Assembly (NCBI GenBank): GCA_007119395.1
Contig: SKPS01000196.1
Coordinates: 1 to 10,796, forward strand
Source of the DNA: Lentimicrobiaceae bacterium
GTDB taxonomy: Bacteria; Bacteroidota; Bacteroidia; Bacteroidales; SKPS01
DNA: 10,796 nt
Direction of reading: 5' to 3'
In this document: positions 1 through 6,998 of the stretch, in pieces
Position numbering within the stretch: the first letter of the stretch is position 1
Layout: each line of letters begins with the position of its first letter
Position numbers and translations under genes: made by a program
Notes under the pieces: model-generated
Databases searched by the model: none
What the model was told of the DNA's origin: nothing
What the model saw: the letters and a program-made list of their open reading frames with translations, nothing else

Positions 1-1
1 A

Positions 2-475
2 ATGCCAACCAGAGAGCAGGTGGAGAAACTGGCTCACTATTTTGGTGCCGACCGGCAGAGGATGCTTGTTGCCTGGTTAAGCGATCGTATTATACATGAA
101 ATTGAAGGTGAAGATTTTGCCGGAGAAGCGTTACAAGTGGCGGAGGAGAAAGTAGTTTATCAGAGATCCCGGTTGGTGGATCGGAAAACCATTATCAGAA
201 GCCTGAGGCGATATTTCGATCAGGACGGGAGGATAAAAAGAGCATGGCTGTTCGGTTCATTTGCGCGCGGTGATGAGCATTCCACCAGCGACATTGATCT
301 GATGATTGAAGAGGAAAACAGCCAGAAATTTAGCTATTTTGACCTGTCAGACATTCAATTCCGGCTCGAGCAGTTGGTTCATCGAAAGATAGATATCGGG
401 TTTGCCAAAGGCCTGAAGAAACATGCCGCGCAACATATTCAAAACGAAGCAATATTGATCTATGAAAAGCAGTAG
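2..475 (+). CDS. mntA: XRE-tail/MNT nucleotidyltransferase fusion, antitoxin of a HEPN/MNT pair (5' partial)
   Basis: MNT-type minimal nucleotidyltransferase. In studied HepT/MntA (type VII) toxin-antitoxin systems this enzyme adds AMP to a tyrosine of the HEPN toxin and inactivates it. The C-terminal half has the polymerase-beta signature: GSFARG at residues 85-90, SDIDL at 96-100, and a likely third acidic residue D131 in KIDI. The first ~55 residues are not part of the nucleotidyltransferase. PTREQVEKLAHYF, followed by LVAWLSDRI and ALQVAEEKV, matches the region just after the helix-turn-helix of a common Bacteroidota XRE regulator family. The ATG at base 2 is therefore probably an internal Met, and the real start with the HTH lies upstream of the window. 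The 3' end overlaps the HEPN gene by 14 bases, as expected for a coupled pair. An antitoxin fused to a DNA-binding domain would suit autoregulation; that part is inference. Confidence 0.88.
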   Translation: MPTREQVEKLAHYFGADRQRMLVAWLSDRIIHEIEGEDFAGEALQVAEEKVVYQRSRLVDRKTIIRSLRRYFDQDGRIKRAWLFGSFARGDEHSTSDIDLMIEEENSQKFSYFDLSDIQFRLEQLVHRKIDIGFAKGLKKHAAQHIQNEAILIYEKQ

Positions 476-812
476 CGAAAGGGACAAGGAACGGCTCAGG
501 CACATCTTGGAAGCTTTGGGGAAAATCGAAATCTATACTGCCAACCTTTCTGTCGATGAATTTTTAAATGATTCGAAATGCAACGAAGCCGTGTTGTTCC
601 AACTATCGGTGATTGGAGAAGCCATCGTGCATGTGTCAAAAACCATTCTCGACAAATACCACTATCCCTGGCATACGGTTCGTGCACAGCGAAACGTCAT
701 TGCACATGAATATTTCGGAATCCGGTTAGATATGATCTGGAATGTGGTTCACAATGATTTGCCCGGATTAAAAACCATGATCATTAAGATTTTGAGCGAA
801 GAGTATTTTTAA
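462..812 (+). CDS. hepT: HEPN (HepT-like, DUF86) ribonuclease toxin
   Basis: Small all-helical HEPN protein, the toxin partner of the preceding MNT gene. The RNase motif RX4HXY is intact: R77-N78, H82 and Y84 in RNVIAHEYFG, followed by the family's usual LDMIWNVV helix. In characterised HepT proteins the Arg/His pair cleaves RNA, and the tyrosine of this motif is AMPylated by MntA. All three residues are present, so the toxin looks active and modifiable. At 116 residues it has the family's normal length. The start at 462 lies within the antitoxin gene (14-base overlap), which implies translational coupling. The downstream ATPase begins over 200 bases away with its own promoter, so this two-gene unit appears self-contained. 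Confidence 0.92.
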   Translation: MKSSSERDKERLRHILEALGKIEIYTANLSVDEFLNDSKCNEAVLFQLSVIGEAIVHVSKTILDKYHYPWHTVRAQRNVIAHEYFGIRLDMIWNVVHNDLPGLKTMIIKILSEEYF

Positions 813-957
813 CACACAATAAAGCTTCACGGCAATCAACATTCGTGGCAACAAAACAGAACGCAGATAACGCTGTTTTATGCTGTTATTTACTGATCAA
901 CATACGATCTAAACCCCATCAACTCCCTCTCAACATCCAAACACCTAAATATTTGCG
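813..957. other. Spacer after the toxin-antitoxin unit, with a weak hairpin
   Basis: Non-coding on inspection. It contains a 7-base inverted repeat, AAAACAG at 853-859 and CTGTTTT at 873-879, with a 13-base loop. The right arm ends in four T residues, so it could be a weak terminator for the toxin-antitoxin transcript. The stem is short and A/T-rich, so confidence is low. I see no RNA gene or short ORF of note here. Confidence 0.3.
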
Positions 958-1001
958 ATATTGCCCATTGTATTGGGCAATATTCTGTATTTTTGCCCAA
1001 T
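958..1001 (+). promoter_or_regulatory. Triple TTGCCCA operator overlapping the ATPase promoter
   Basis: A perfect 10-base inverted repeat lies at 958-967 (ATATTGCCCA) and 974-983 (TGGGCAATAT), with a 6-base spacer. A third half-site, TTGCCCAAT, lies at 993-1001. It is also a perfect 9-base inverted partner of ATTGGGCAA at 972-980, so two alternative palindromes share the middle arm. The third half-site overlaps the promoter's -7 element. The layout is that of a repressor operator or an autoregulatory site. The binding protein is not known from the sequence. Confidence 0.65.
988..995 (+). promoter_or_regulatory. Bacteroidota -7 promoter element of the AAA/DUF4143 ATPase gene
   Basis: TATTTTTG exactly fits the Bacteroidota primary-sigma -7 consensus TAnnTTTG. 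The expected transcription start just downstream gives a leader of roughly 20 bases before the ATG at 1025. A possible -33 TTG at 968-970 leaves 17 bases, slightly short of the usual 19-21, so the upstream element is uncertain. Confidence 0.6.
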
Positions 1002-1024
1002 GAAAAATGTAATATAGCAACATT

Positions 1025-2275
1025 ATGATTACTTCCGAGAAGATCAGAGAGATCATCAAGACCTGGCAACTTGAAATCCGTCAGACCATAATATTTGACA
1101 GAGAGATCTATCCATACCTCAAAGAGCTCATGAAATCAGACACGCTTATCGTATTACACGGAATCAGGCGCAGTGGGAAAACCTACCTCATGTATCAACT
1201 GTTGCAGGATACTCCGGATGCCATCTATATTAACTTTGAAGATGAAAGATTTATGGGTTCCGATACTGGTATCCTCGATGAGATTTATCAGGTGTATGCG
1301 GGCTTCTTTAATCCTGAAAGGCCGGTCATGCTGCTTGACGAGGTACAGAATATAGCCGGGTGGGAAAAATTTGTTGCCCGTTTGCACCACAAGGTGAAAT
1401 TCATTGTCTCAGGCTCGAATGCCACGCTGATGAGTTCAGAATATGCTACTGCATTAACCGGCAGGCACATCCCTTGCCGGATCCATCCCCTTTCGTTCAA
1501 GGAATTCCTTACAGCGCAAGGTGGTAAAGATCTCGATCGCTATATCACTGAATCTTTGGCACGAATAGCCGCCCACTGGTCCGATTATGTGCAATGGGGA
1601 GGTTTCCCCTATGCATCGCTTAAGCAGGAAAAATCTCTCCTAAAATCCACCTTCGAAGCCATTTTGTTCCGTGATGTGATGCCCCGCTTCTCTATTCAGA
1701 ATCCGGCCGGCATGGAGATGCTTGCCCGATATCTGATCTCCAATCCGGGCAAACTCTTTTCATACAGGCGCCTTACAGAAGTGGCCAATGTGAAACATGA
1801 AGATACAGTGAAAACGTACATTGACCATCTCGAAAAAGCGTACCTGATCACACTGGTGTCACGTTTCGACTATTCCATTCGCAAACAGGTCATCAATCAG
1901 AAGAAATGCTATCCGGCAGATACAAGTATCACCAGGTTTTCAGGAAATATGTTTTCTGAAGAGCGTGGGCGATTGTTGGAAACCATCGTCTGCAATCATT
2001 TATTACGACAAGGGCATCAGGTATATTATTGGAAAAATGAACAGGGGAAAGAAGTTGACTTCGTTGCCAGTAACGGGCTCAAACCTCACACATTGATCCA
2101 GGTTAGCGAGCAGTTGAACGATGACCGTGTGGCCAAAAGGGAAATCTCTGCTTTGTTGCTCGGGGCGGAAGCCTTAAAGGTTGATCAGCTTATTCTGCTA
2201 ACAGACAAAGAACCCCAAATCAGTGTTCCTGAACCGATCACGACTAAATCAATCATGGATTGGATGTATGATTAG
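1025..2275 (+). CDS. AAA family ATPase (AAA_14) with winged helix and DUF4143 nuclease-like C-terminus
   Basis: P-loop ATPase of the stand-alone AAA_14/DUF4143 family, common and often multicopy in Bacteroidota; its cellular role is poorly known. Walker A is GIRRSGKT at 46-53 and Walker B is VMLLDEVQ at 101-108. A sensor-1-like strand, KFIVSGSNA, is at 125-133. Residues ~231-275 (SNPGKLFSYRRLTEVANV, then TVKTYIDHLEKAYLI) form a winged helix. The C-terminal part has a PD-(D/E)XK-like layout: E319, then KEVDFVA with D345, then LIQVS near 358-361. The usual lysine-bearing (E/Q)xK strand reads QVS here, so nuclease activity is doubtful. At 416 residues it is full length. It is preceded by its own promoter and operator. 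The winged helix makes autoregulation through the upstream palindromes possible, which is inference. Confidence 0.92.
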   Translation: MITSEKIREIIKTWQLEIRQTIIFDREIYPYLKELMKSDTLIVLHGIRRSGKTYLMYQLLQDTPDAIYINFEDERFMGSDTGILDEIYQVYAGFFNPERPVMLLDEVQNIAGWEKFVARLHHKVKFIVSGSNATLMSSEYATALTGRHIPCRIHPLSFKEFLTAQGGKDLDRYITESLARIAAHWSDYVQWGGFPYASLKQEKSLLKSTFEAILFRDVMPRFSIQNPAGMEMLARYLISNPGKLFSYRRLTEVANVKHEDTVKTYIDHLEKAYLITLVSRFDYSIRKQVINQKKCYPADTSITRFSGNMFSEERGRLLETIVCNHLLRQGHQVYYWKNEQGKEVDFVASNGLKPHTLIQVSEQLNDDRVAKREISALLLGAEALKVDQLILLTDKEPQISVPEPITTKSIMDWMYD

Positions 2276-2325
2276 TGCCCCCTCAACCTCCTAAACATTC
2301 TCATCAGGGATTCACATTTTTTCCC

Positions 2326-2333
2326 TACTTTTG
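2326..2333 (+). promoter_or_regulatory. Bacteroidota -7 promoter element for the gatE-gatD cluster
   Basis: TACTTTTG exactly matches TAnnTTTG. It lies 33 bases upstream of the gatE ATG, which predicts a leader of about 25 bases. No convincing -33 TTG sits 19-21 bases upstream. This is the only clear promoter I see ahead of the four genes running to 8272. Confidence 0.6.
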
Positions 2334-2365
2334 GCAACTTATCACAAAACCACATTACACAGACA

Positions 2366-4327
2366 ATGACCAGATCATTTGACCCGAAACAGAATTATGA
2401 AGCTTCGAAACAAGCGATCGGATATGTTGCCCGGAAAGATGCGACACAGGCTGATTACGATCGCATTGGTTTTATGTCGGGGCTGGAGGTGCACCAACAG
2501 CTTAAAACAGAGCGCAAACTGTTTTGCAACTGCCCGGCAGGTATTTACCACGATCACGACGATTATCACGCGGAGATTATACGTCATATGCGACCTACAC
2601 TCAGCGAGCTGGGCGAGTATGATGGTACGGCATTGATGGAGTTCAAAACCCGGAAAGAGATTGTATACCGTATCAACAATGAAACGGCCTGCACTTACGA
2701 AGTGGATGACACCCCACCGTTCCCTGTCGACCGCCAGGCACTGGAGATATCGATTGTGATCTCTTTGCTCAGCAAGCTCAATATCGTTGGTGAAGTGCAT
2801 GTTACCCGGAAGCAGTACCTGGACGGATCGATTCCAACTGGCTTCCAGCGCACCGCCATCATTGGTGTGGAGGGGGAGATTGCGCTTCGGAACAAAAAGA
2901 TACGGCTGATACAGCTCAGTCTGGAGGAGGACTCGTGCCGCGAGATCTCCGATGTGGGTCATGTGCGTGTTTACAAGACTGACCGGTTGGGTATGCCGTT
3001 GATTGAGACGGTGACCTATCCCGATATGGTGAACCCTGATGAGGTGCGTGAGGCGTGTGACTACATCCGTTTTCTGAACCGCAGCACCGGACTGGTGCGT
3101 ACCGGTATTGGCGCCGGACGCCAGGACGTCAATGTGAGCTGTCGTGGTGGTCACCGGGTAGAGATCAAAGGGGTGGCGCATACACAATGGATACCGGAAC
3201 TGACACACAACGAAGCCTTCCGGCAATGGGCGCTGCTCAATGTACGTGAAGAGTTGAAAAAACGGGTGGCCGAACCCGCCAACTGGAAATGTCGTGTGGA
3301 AGAGATCCCTTTTGGAACCTTCTCCTTCCCATGTGATGACATCAAAGAGGCAAACGCACGGGGTGAGAAATTGTATGCCGTGAACCTGCCACACTTCCAG
3401 GGATTGCTCAGCTTCTTTACCCAACCCGGGAAATGTCTCGCCGATGAATACAGTGACCGACTCAAAGTGATCGCCTGCATCGAAAAGCCCAATATGGTCA
3501 CCTCTGAAGACCTCAACCCATTGATCGCCAATGATGACATTGAAAGAATACGTGAGATCACCCAAGCTGGGACACAGGATGCACAAATTATCTTCTGGGG
3601 ACCTGATGAAGACATCGAAACAGCCATTGATGTGATCACGGAGCGCAGTGAAATGCTCTTCGATGGAATCCCACCCGAAACACGCAAATCATTCGAAGAT
3701 GGCACCACCATCTTTGAAAGGGTGTTGCCCGGTGCCGATCGTATGTATCCCGATACCGATACCGCACCGATACCGCTGGCAGATAAATATATAGAAGAGC
3801 TGAGAAAACGTATCCCCGAAGATATTTCCGACAGAATCCAACAAATGGCCGAATGGGGCATCCCGGAAGATACCTATACCTTCATCCTCAGTAAAAACCT
3901 CTACCCCGTGATGCAAAGCATCATCCAACAACTCGATTACTCACCTCGTTTTACAGGCACTTTCTTCGGCCACTTCCTCAAGTCGGTCGTAGGCAAATAC
4001 AAAAAATCGGATGACTTCAGCTTCAACAGGTTGTATGACCTGTTCCGTTTCCTTAAAGAGGAAAAGCTCGACCCGGAAATAGCACGCTTGATGCTCCCGC
4101 TGTGGTATCAGCATCCGAAGATGGACTTTGAAAGCCTGCTGACACAGTTGAAATTCAAGAGATATACGGCAGAGGAGATTGAAGAAAAAGTTCCCTTTCT
4201 GAAAGAGAAGTATGCTGCTGTAGGACGAAGTGATGACCCCGGCACCATGCGCAAATGGGTGATGGGGCAGCTCAGACCGGTGGCACTCGGGAACATGAAT
4301 TTGAGGGAGCTGGCTGAGAAGGTATAG
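2366..4327 (+). CDS. gatE: Glu-tRNA(Gln) amidotransferase subunit E (archaeal-type GatE)
   Basis: Kinase/transamidase subunit of the GatDE amidotransferase. It activates Glu-tRNA(Gln) with ATP and amidates it to Gln-tRNA(Gln) using ammonia from GatD. Motifs in order: GLEVHQQL (39-46, with E41 and H43 equivalent to GatB/E metal-site residues); LFCNCP (52-57); RPTLSELGEYD (76-86); TGFQRT (158-163); SLEEDS (185-190); DRLGMPLIETVTYPD (206-220), the GatB/GatE signature; and GRQDVNVSCRGGHRVEIKG (251-269). From ~300 to 440 comes the GatE-specific insert related to the GAD domain of bacterial AspRS (LPHFQGLLSF, then IIFWGPDED). A helical and YqeY-like tail follows, ending KWVMGQLRPVALGNMN (630-645). 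The length (653) and the insert separate it from GatB, which is usually under 500. The N-terminus is about 30 residues longer before GLEVH than in the archaeal proteins I recall. The paired gatD lies 46 bases downstream. Confidence 0.94.
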   Translation: MTRSFDPKQNYEASKQAIGYVARKDATQADYDRIGFMSGLEVHQQLKTERKLFCNCPAGIYHDHDDYHAEIIRHMRPTLSELGEYDGTALMEFKTRKEIVYRINNETACTYEVDDTPPFPVDRQALEISIVISLLSKLNIVGEVHVTRKQYLDGSIPTGFQRTAIIGVEGEIALRNKKIRLIQLSLEEDSCREISDVGHVRVYKTDRLGMPLIETVTYPDMVNPDEVREACDYIRFLNRSTGLVRTGIGAGRQDVNVSCRGGHRVEIKGVAHTQWIPELTHNEAFRQWALLNVREELKKRVAEPANWKCRVEEIPFGTFSFPCDDIKEANARGEKLYAVNLPHFQGLLSFFTQPGKCLADEYSDRLKVIACIEKPNMVTSEDLNPLIANDDIERIREITQAGTQDAQIIFWGPDEDIETAIDVITERSEMLFDGIPPETRKSFEDGTTIFERVLPGADRMYPDTDTAPIPLADKYIEELRKRIPEDISDRIQQMAEWGIPEDTYTFILSKNLYPVMQSIIQQLDYSPRFTGTFFGHFLKSVVGKYKKSDDFSFNRLYDLFRFLKEEKLDPEIARLMLPLWYQHPKMDFESLLTQLKFKRYTAEEIEEKVPFLKEKYAAVGRSDDPGTMRKWVMGQLRPVALGNMNLRELAEKV

Positions 4328-4373
4328 TTTGGTTTTTTTATGTTGATGACGAACAAGCAAACAACAACAGAAC

Positions 4374-5759
4374 ATGAACGAAGACATTTTTCAGGGATAC
4401 AAAGGTGAGGCGCTTACGTTGCTGCAGCGTTTCAATGTAAGGGTATGGGGTCAGGCTGAGGTGGAGACCACGCGAGGCAGTTTCAAAGGCACCATTTTAC
4501 CTCGTTCTGAGAACGACGACGACACGCACATTGTGATGAAGATCATTACGGGCTACAACATTGGTGTTGACACACGTACGATCACGGATATGAAGGAGAC
4601 CGGTTACAAGAAAGCCAACTACAAGATTCCGGAGAAGCAGTTTCCTGTTACCCCGGGGTTACCGAGTGTAAAGCTGTTTGGTACCGGCGGAACGATTGCT
4701 TCACGGCTCGACTACCGTACCGGTGCGGTGATCCCGGCGTTTTCACCCGGTGAGCTGTATGGCGCTGTGCCTGAACTGGCCGATATATGCAATCTCGACA
4801 CAGAGAAGATCTTTGCAGTGTTTAGCGAAAACATGGGCCCAAAACAGTATGTTGCATTAGCCCAAGCCATTGGAAAAGAGATCGAAAGCGGCATCGATGG
4901 GATTGTGATCGGGCATGGTACTGATACGTTGCACCACACCGGAGCTGCCCTTACGTTTATGTGCCAGAACCTTCCGGTGCCGGTGGTGCTGGTAGGGTCA
5001 CAGCGCTCGAGCGACAGGCCCAGTTCTGATGCAGCGCTGAACCTGCAACATGCCATGAAGGCTGCAGGGCACAGTGACATCGCCGAAGTGATGGTGTGTA
5101 TGTTTGGACCCACTTCCGACGAGTACGGACTGCTCCACAAAGGGACCAGGGTGCGCAAGATGCACTCCTCTTACCGCTCAACATTCCGTACCATCGGAGA
5201 TACCCCGGTGGCGATGATCAGCAAAAAAGAGATCACGCCCATTCACAAGAGTTACAACAAAAGGCGTAAAGACCGCAATGTGGAGATCTACCCCTACTTC
5301 GCCGACGATGTCACCATGCTCTATTACTACCCGGGCATGAAGCCCGATACGTTGGATCTGCTGGTGGAAGCAGGCTATCGGGGTGTGATCATAGTGGGTA
5401 CCGGACTGGGGCATGTAAACAAAGAGTTGTACCCCGCCATTGAAAGGGCACACGCCAAAGGGGTGCATATGTACATGACACTGCAGACCATCTGGGGGTA
5501 TGTGCACATGTTTGTGTATGATACCGGCAGGGACATGATGGCCAAAGGGATTATCCCGGCCGGCAATATGTTGCCTGAGGTGGCCTGGGCCAAGCTGAGC
5601 TGGATCCTGGCGCAAACCAATGACCCCGAAGAGGTAAAGCAGATGATGCTTACACCTGTGAACCATGAGATCACCGAACGGGAACCATACAACGGATACC
5701 TTGTTTACCAGGGTGGTGTACCCGAAGTGGAAGACTTTGTAAGAAAAGTGCATAAATAG
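4374..5759 (+). CDS. gatD: Glu-tRNA(Gln) amidotransferase subunit D (GatD, asparaginase-like)
   Basis: Amidase subunit of GatDE, which releases ammonia from glutamine or asparagine for transfer to the GatE active site. Residues 1-~95 form the GatD-specific N-terminal domain, with FKGTILPR at 37-44 and HIVMKIITGYNIGV at 52-65. This domain is absent from ordinary L-asparaginases. The asparaginase domain follows: TGGTIAS at 104-110 (catalytic T107), HGTDT at 181-185 (T183, D184), and the lysine of RVRKMHSS at 259-266 (K262). GSQRSSDRPSSDA (208-220) is also typical. All catalytic residues are present, and 461 residues is close to the archaeal length. These features, plus the adjacent gatE, make GatD much more likely than a stray asparaginase. 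The gene lies 46 bases after gatE and 6 bases before the DUF349 gene, consistent with one transcript. Confidence 0.95.
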   Translation: MNEDIFQGYKGEALTLLQRFNVRVWGQAEVETTRGSFKGTILPRSENDDDTHIVMKIITGYNIGVDTRTITDMKETGYKKANYKIPEKQFPVTPGLPSVKLFGTGGTIASRLDYRTGAVIPAFSPGELYGAVPELADICNLDTEKIFAVFSENMGPKQYVALAQAIGKEIESGIDGIVIGHGTDTLHHTGAALTFMCQNLPVPVVLVGSQRSSDRPSSDAALNLQHAMKAAGHSDIAEVMVCMFGPTSDEYGLLHKGTRVRKMHSSYRSTFRTIGDTPVAMISKKEITPIHKSYNKRRKDRNVEIYPYFADDVTMLYYYPGMKPDTLDLLVEAGYRGVIIVGTGLGHVNKELYPAIERAHAKGVHMYMTLQTIWGYVHMFVYDTGRDMMAKGIIPAGNMLPEVAWAKLSWILAQTNDPEEVKQMMLTPVNHEITEREPYNGYLVYQGGVPEVEDFVRKVHK

Positions 5760-5765
5760 CCTGCG

Positions 5766-6998
5766 ATGGAACTCCAATCTGAAGAACTGTCAACCAACAA
5801 ATCAGCAAAAGAAAAACTCTGCCTTGAAGCGGAAAAGTTAGCACAGAGCACCTCCTGGCGTGAAACGGCAGAACGCCTGAAAGAGATGCAGCAATTGTGG
5901 AAGGAGATTGGTCCGGTTCCTTATGAGGATGCCTCTTTGCTGAACCAACGCTTTCGTGCTGCTTGTGATCTCTTTTTCCAGAACCGAACCCGCAACTACC
6001 AGGAGCAGGAGCTGGAGAGGATCGACAACTACTACAGGAAAACCGAACTGTGCGTGCAGGCCGAAGGTCTGAAGGATTCCGACGACCTGCATGAGGCCAT
6101 TGAACAGGTGCAGGAGCTGTTCCGTCAATGGAAGGAGATTGGGCATGTGCCCCGAGAGAAATCTGATGCAATCTGGGAACGCTTCAGAAGTGCAAAGGAT
6201 GCCCTCTATGAACAGCGGCGGCAGCAGTTTGAAGAGATGGACAAAGCAAGGCAGCAGAATTTGGTGCTGAAACGCAACCTCTGCGCCGAAGCAGAGGCAT
6301 TGTGCAGCAGAACCGACTTCGATGAGGTGACCCCACTGATCCTTGAACTGCAGGAGCGCTGGAAAGAGACAGGCCCTGTGCCAAAAGTGGACCATGAACC
6401 ACTCTGGGAACGGTTTCGGTTGGCTTGTGATACCTACTTCAACAACAAAAAAGCTCACCATGAAGAGCTTGATGAAGTGAGACAGTTGAACCTGTCCAAA
6501 AGAGAAGCCATCTGTAAAGAAGCGGTGGCCCTTAAAGATGCGATAGAGTGGCACGAAACCACCGACAAAATCAAACAGCTTCAGGCTGACTGGAAAGCGG
6601 CCTGGCCGGTGCCCAGACAAGAGAGCGATACACTGTGGGAAACCTTCAGGGAAGCGTGTGATACTTTCTTCGAAAGGAAAAGGATCCATTTTGAAGAAAA
6701 ACGGAAGACATGGCAAAAGAGTCAGGCGGTATGGAGAGCCAATATGATCAAACTCATCGAACGAAAAGAGGAAGAGATCACACGACTCGAGGCCGCAGTA
6801 GGCTTTGAAGAAAACCATATCGAAGAGTGGCAGGCACGCCTTGAAAATCTACCCGCCGAACTCAAGTCGATCGATATGAAAATGGAGATCGAAGAGAAAA
6901 TCGAAAAATCACAAGAAGAAAAAGCCCGAAAAATCGCAATGATACAACAGCTACACGAAGAGATAGAAGAGATTCAGCAAAAGCTGGCACAAGCATGA
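5766..6998 (+). CDS. DUF349 repeat protein with C-terminal coiled coil
   Basis: Soluble, highly charged helical protein built from four DUF349 repeats. The repeat core WKEIGPVP starts at residues 45, 122 (WKEIGHVP), 199 (WKETGPVP) and 276 (WKAAWPVP), an exact 77-residue period. Each core is followed by an LW-RFR-ACD-FF type helix. The fourth copy is the most altered, with AAW in place of EIG/ETG. Residues ~325-410 are a long Glu/Lys-rich coiled coil with no signal peptide or membrane segment. DUF349 has no established enzymatic role, so I assign none. It starts 6 bases after gatD and its stop overlaps the next start, so it is probably cotranscribed. Bacteroidota DUF349 proteins I recall are often longer, so this may be a short form, but the ATG at 5766 fits the operon spacing. 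Confidence 0.9.
   Translation: MELQSEELSTNKSAKEKLCLEAEKLAQSTSWRETAERLKEMQQLWKEIGPVPYEDASLLNQRFRAACDLFFQNRTRNYQEQELERIDNYYRKTELCVQAEGLKDSDDLHEAIEQVQELFRQWKEIGHVPREKSDAIWERFRSAKDALYEQRRQQFEEMDKARQQNLVLKRNLCAEAEALCSRTDFDEVTPLILELQERWKETGPVPKVDHEPLWERFRLACDTYFNNKKAHHEELDEVRQLNLSKREAICKEAVALKDAIEWHETTDKIKQLQADWKAAWPVPRQESDTLWETFREACDTFFERKRIHFEEKRKTWQKSQAVWRANMIKLIERKEEEITRLEAAVGFEENHIEEWQARLENLPAELKSIDMKMEIEEKIEKSQEEKARKIAMIQQLHEEIEEIQQKLAQA

Noticed and set aside
853..879. Possible strong terminator after the HEPN gene
   Set aside because: The stem is only seven pairs, mostly A/T, with a long loop. It is kept only as a weak note within the spacer entry.
1980..2110. Active PD-(D/E)XK nuclease in the C-terminus of the ATPase
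   Set aside because: The EVDF strand is present, but the usual (E/Q)xK lysine is replaced (QVS), so catalysis cannot be claimed.
2375..3586. A 403-residue open frame on the minus strand inside gatE
   Set aside because: It lies fully antisense to a gene with many conserved motifs. Its translation has no recognisable domain and looks like a codon-bias shadow.
3151..3861. Ser-rich minus-strand frame of 236 residues
   Set aside because: It is antisense to gatE, with low-complexity composition and no start context or domain.
4374..5759. Ordinary L-asparaginase I instead of GatD
   Set aside because: The N-terminal ~95-residue GatD domain, the residues around the catalytic site and the adjacent gatE all favour GatD.
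5838..6818. A 326-residue open frame on the minus strand inside the DUF349 gene
   Set aside because: It is antisense to an obvious repeat protein. Its Phe/Leu-rich composition is the mirror of the Glu/Lys-rich coding strand, so it is a shadow.
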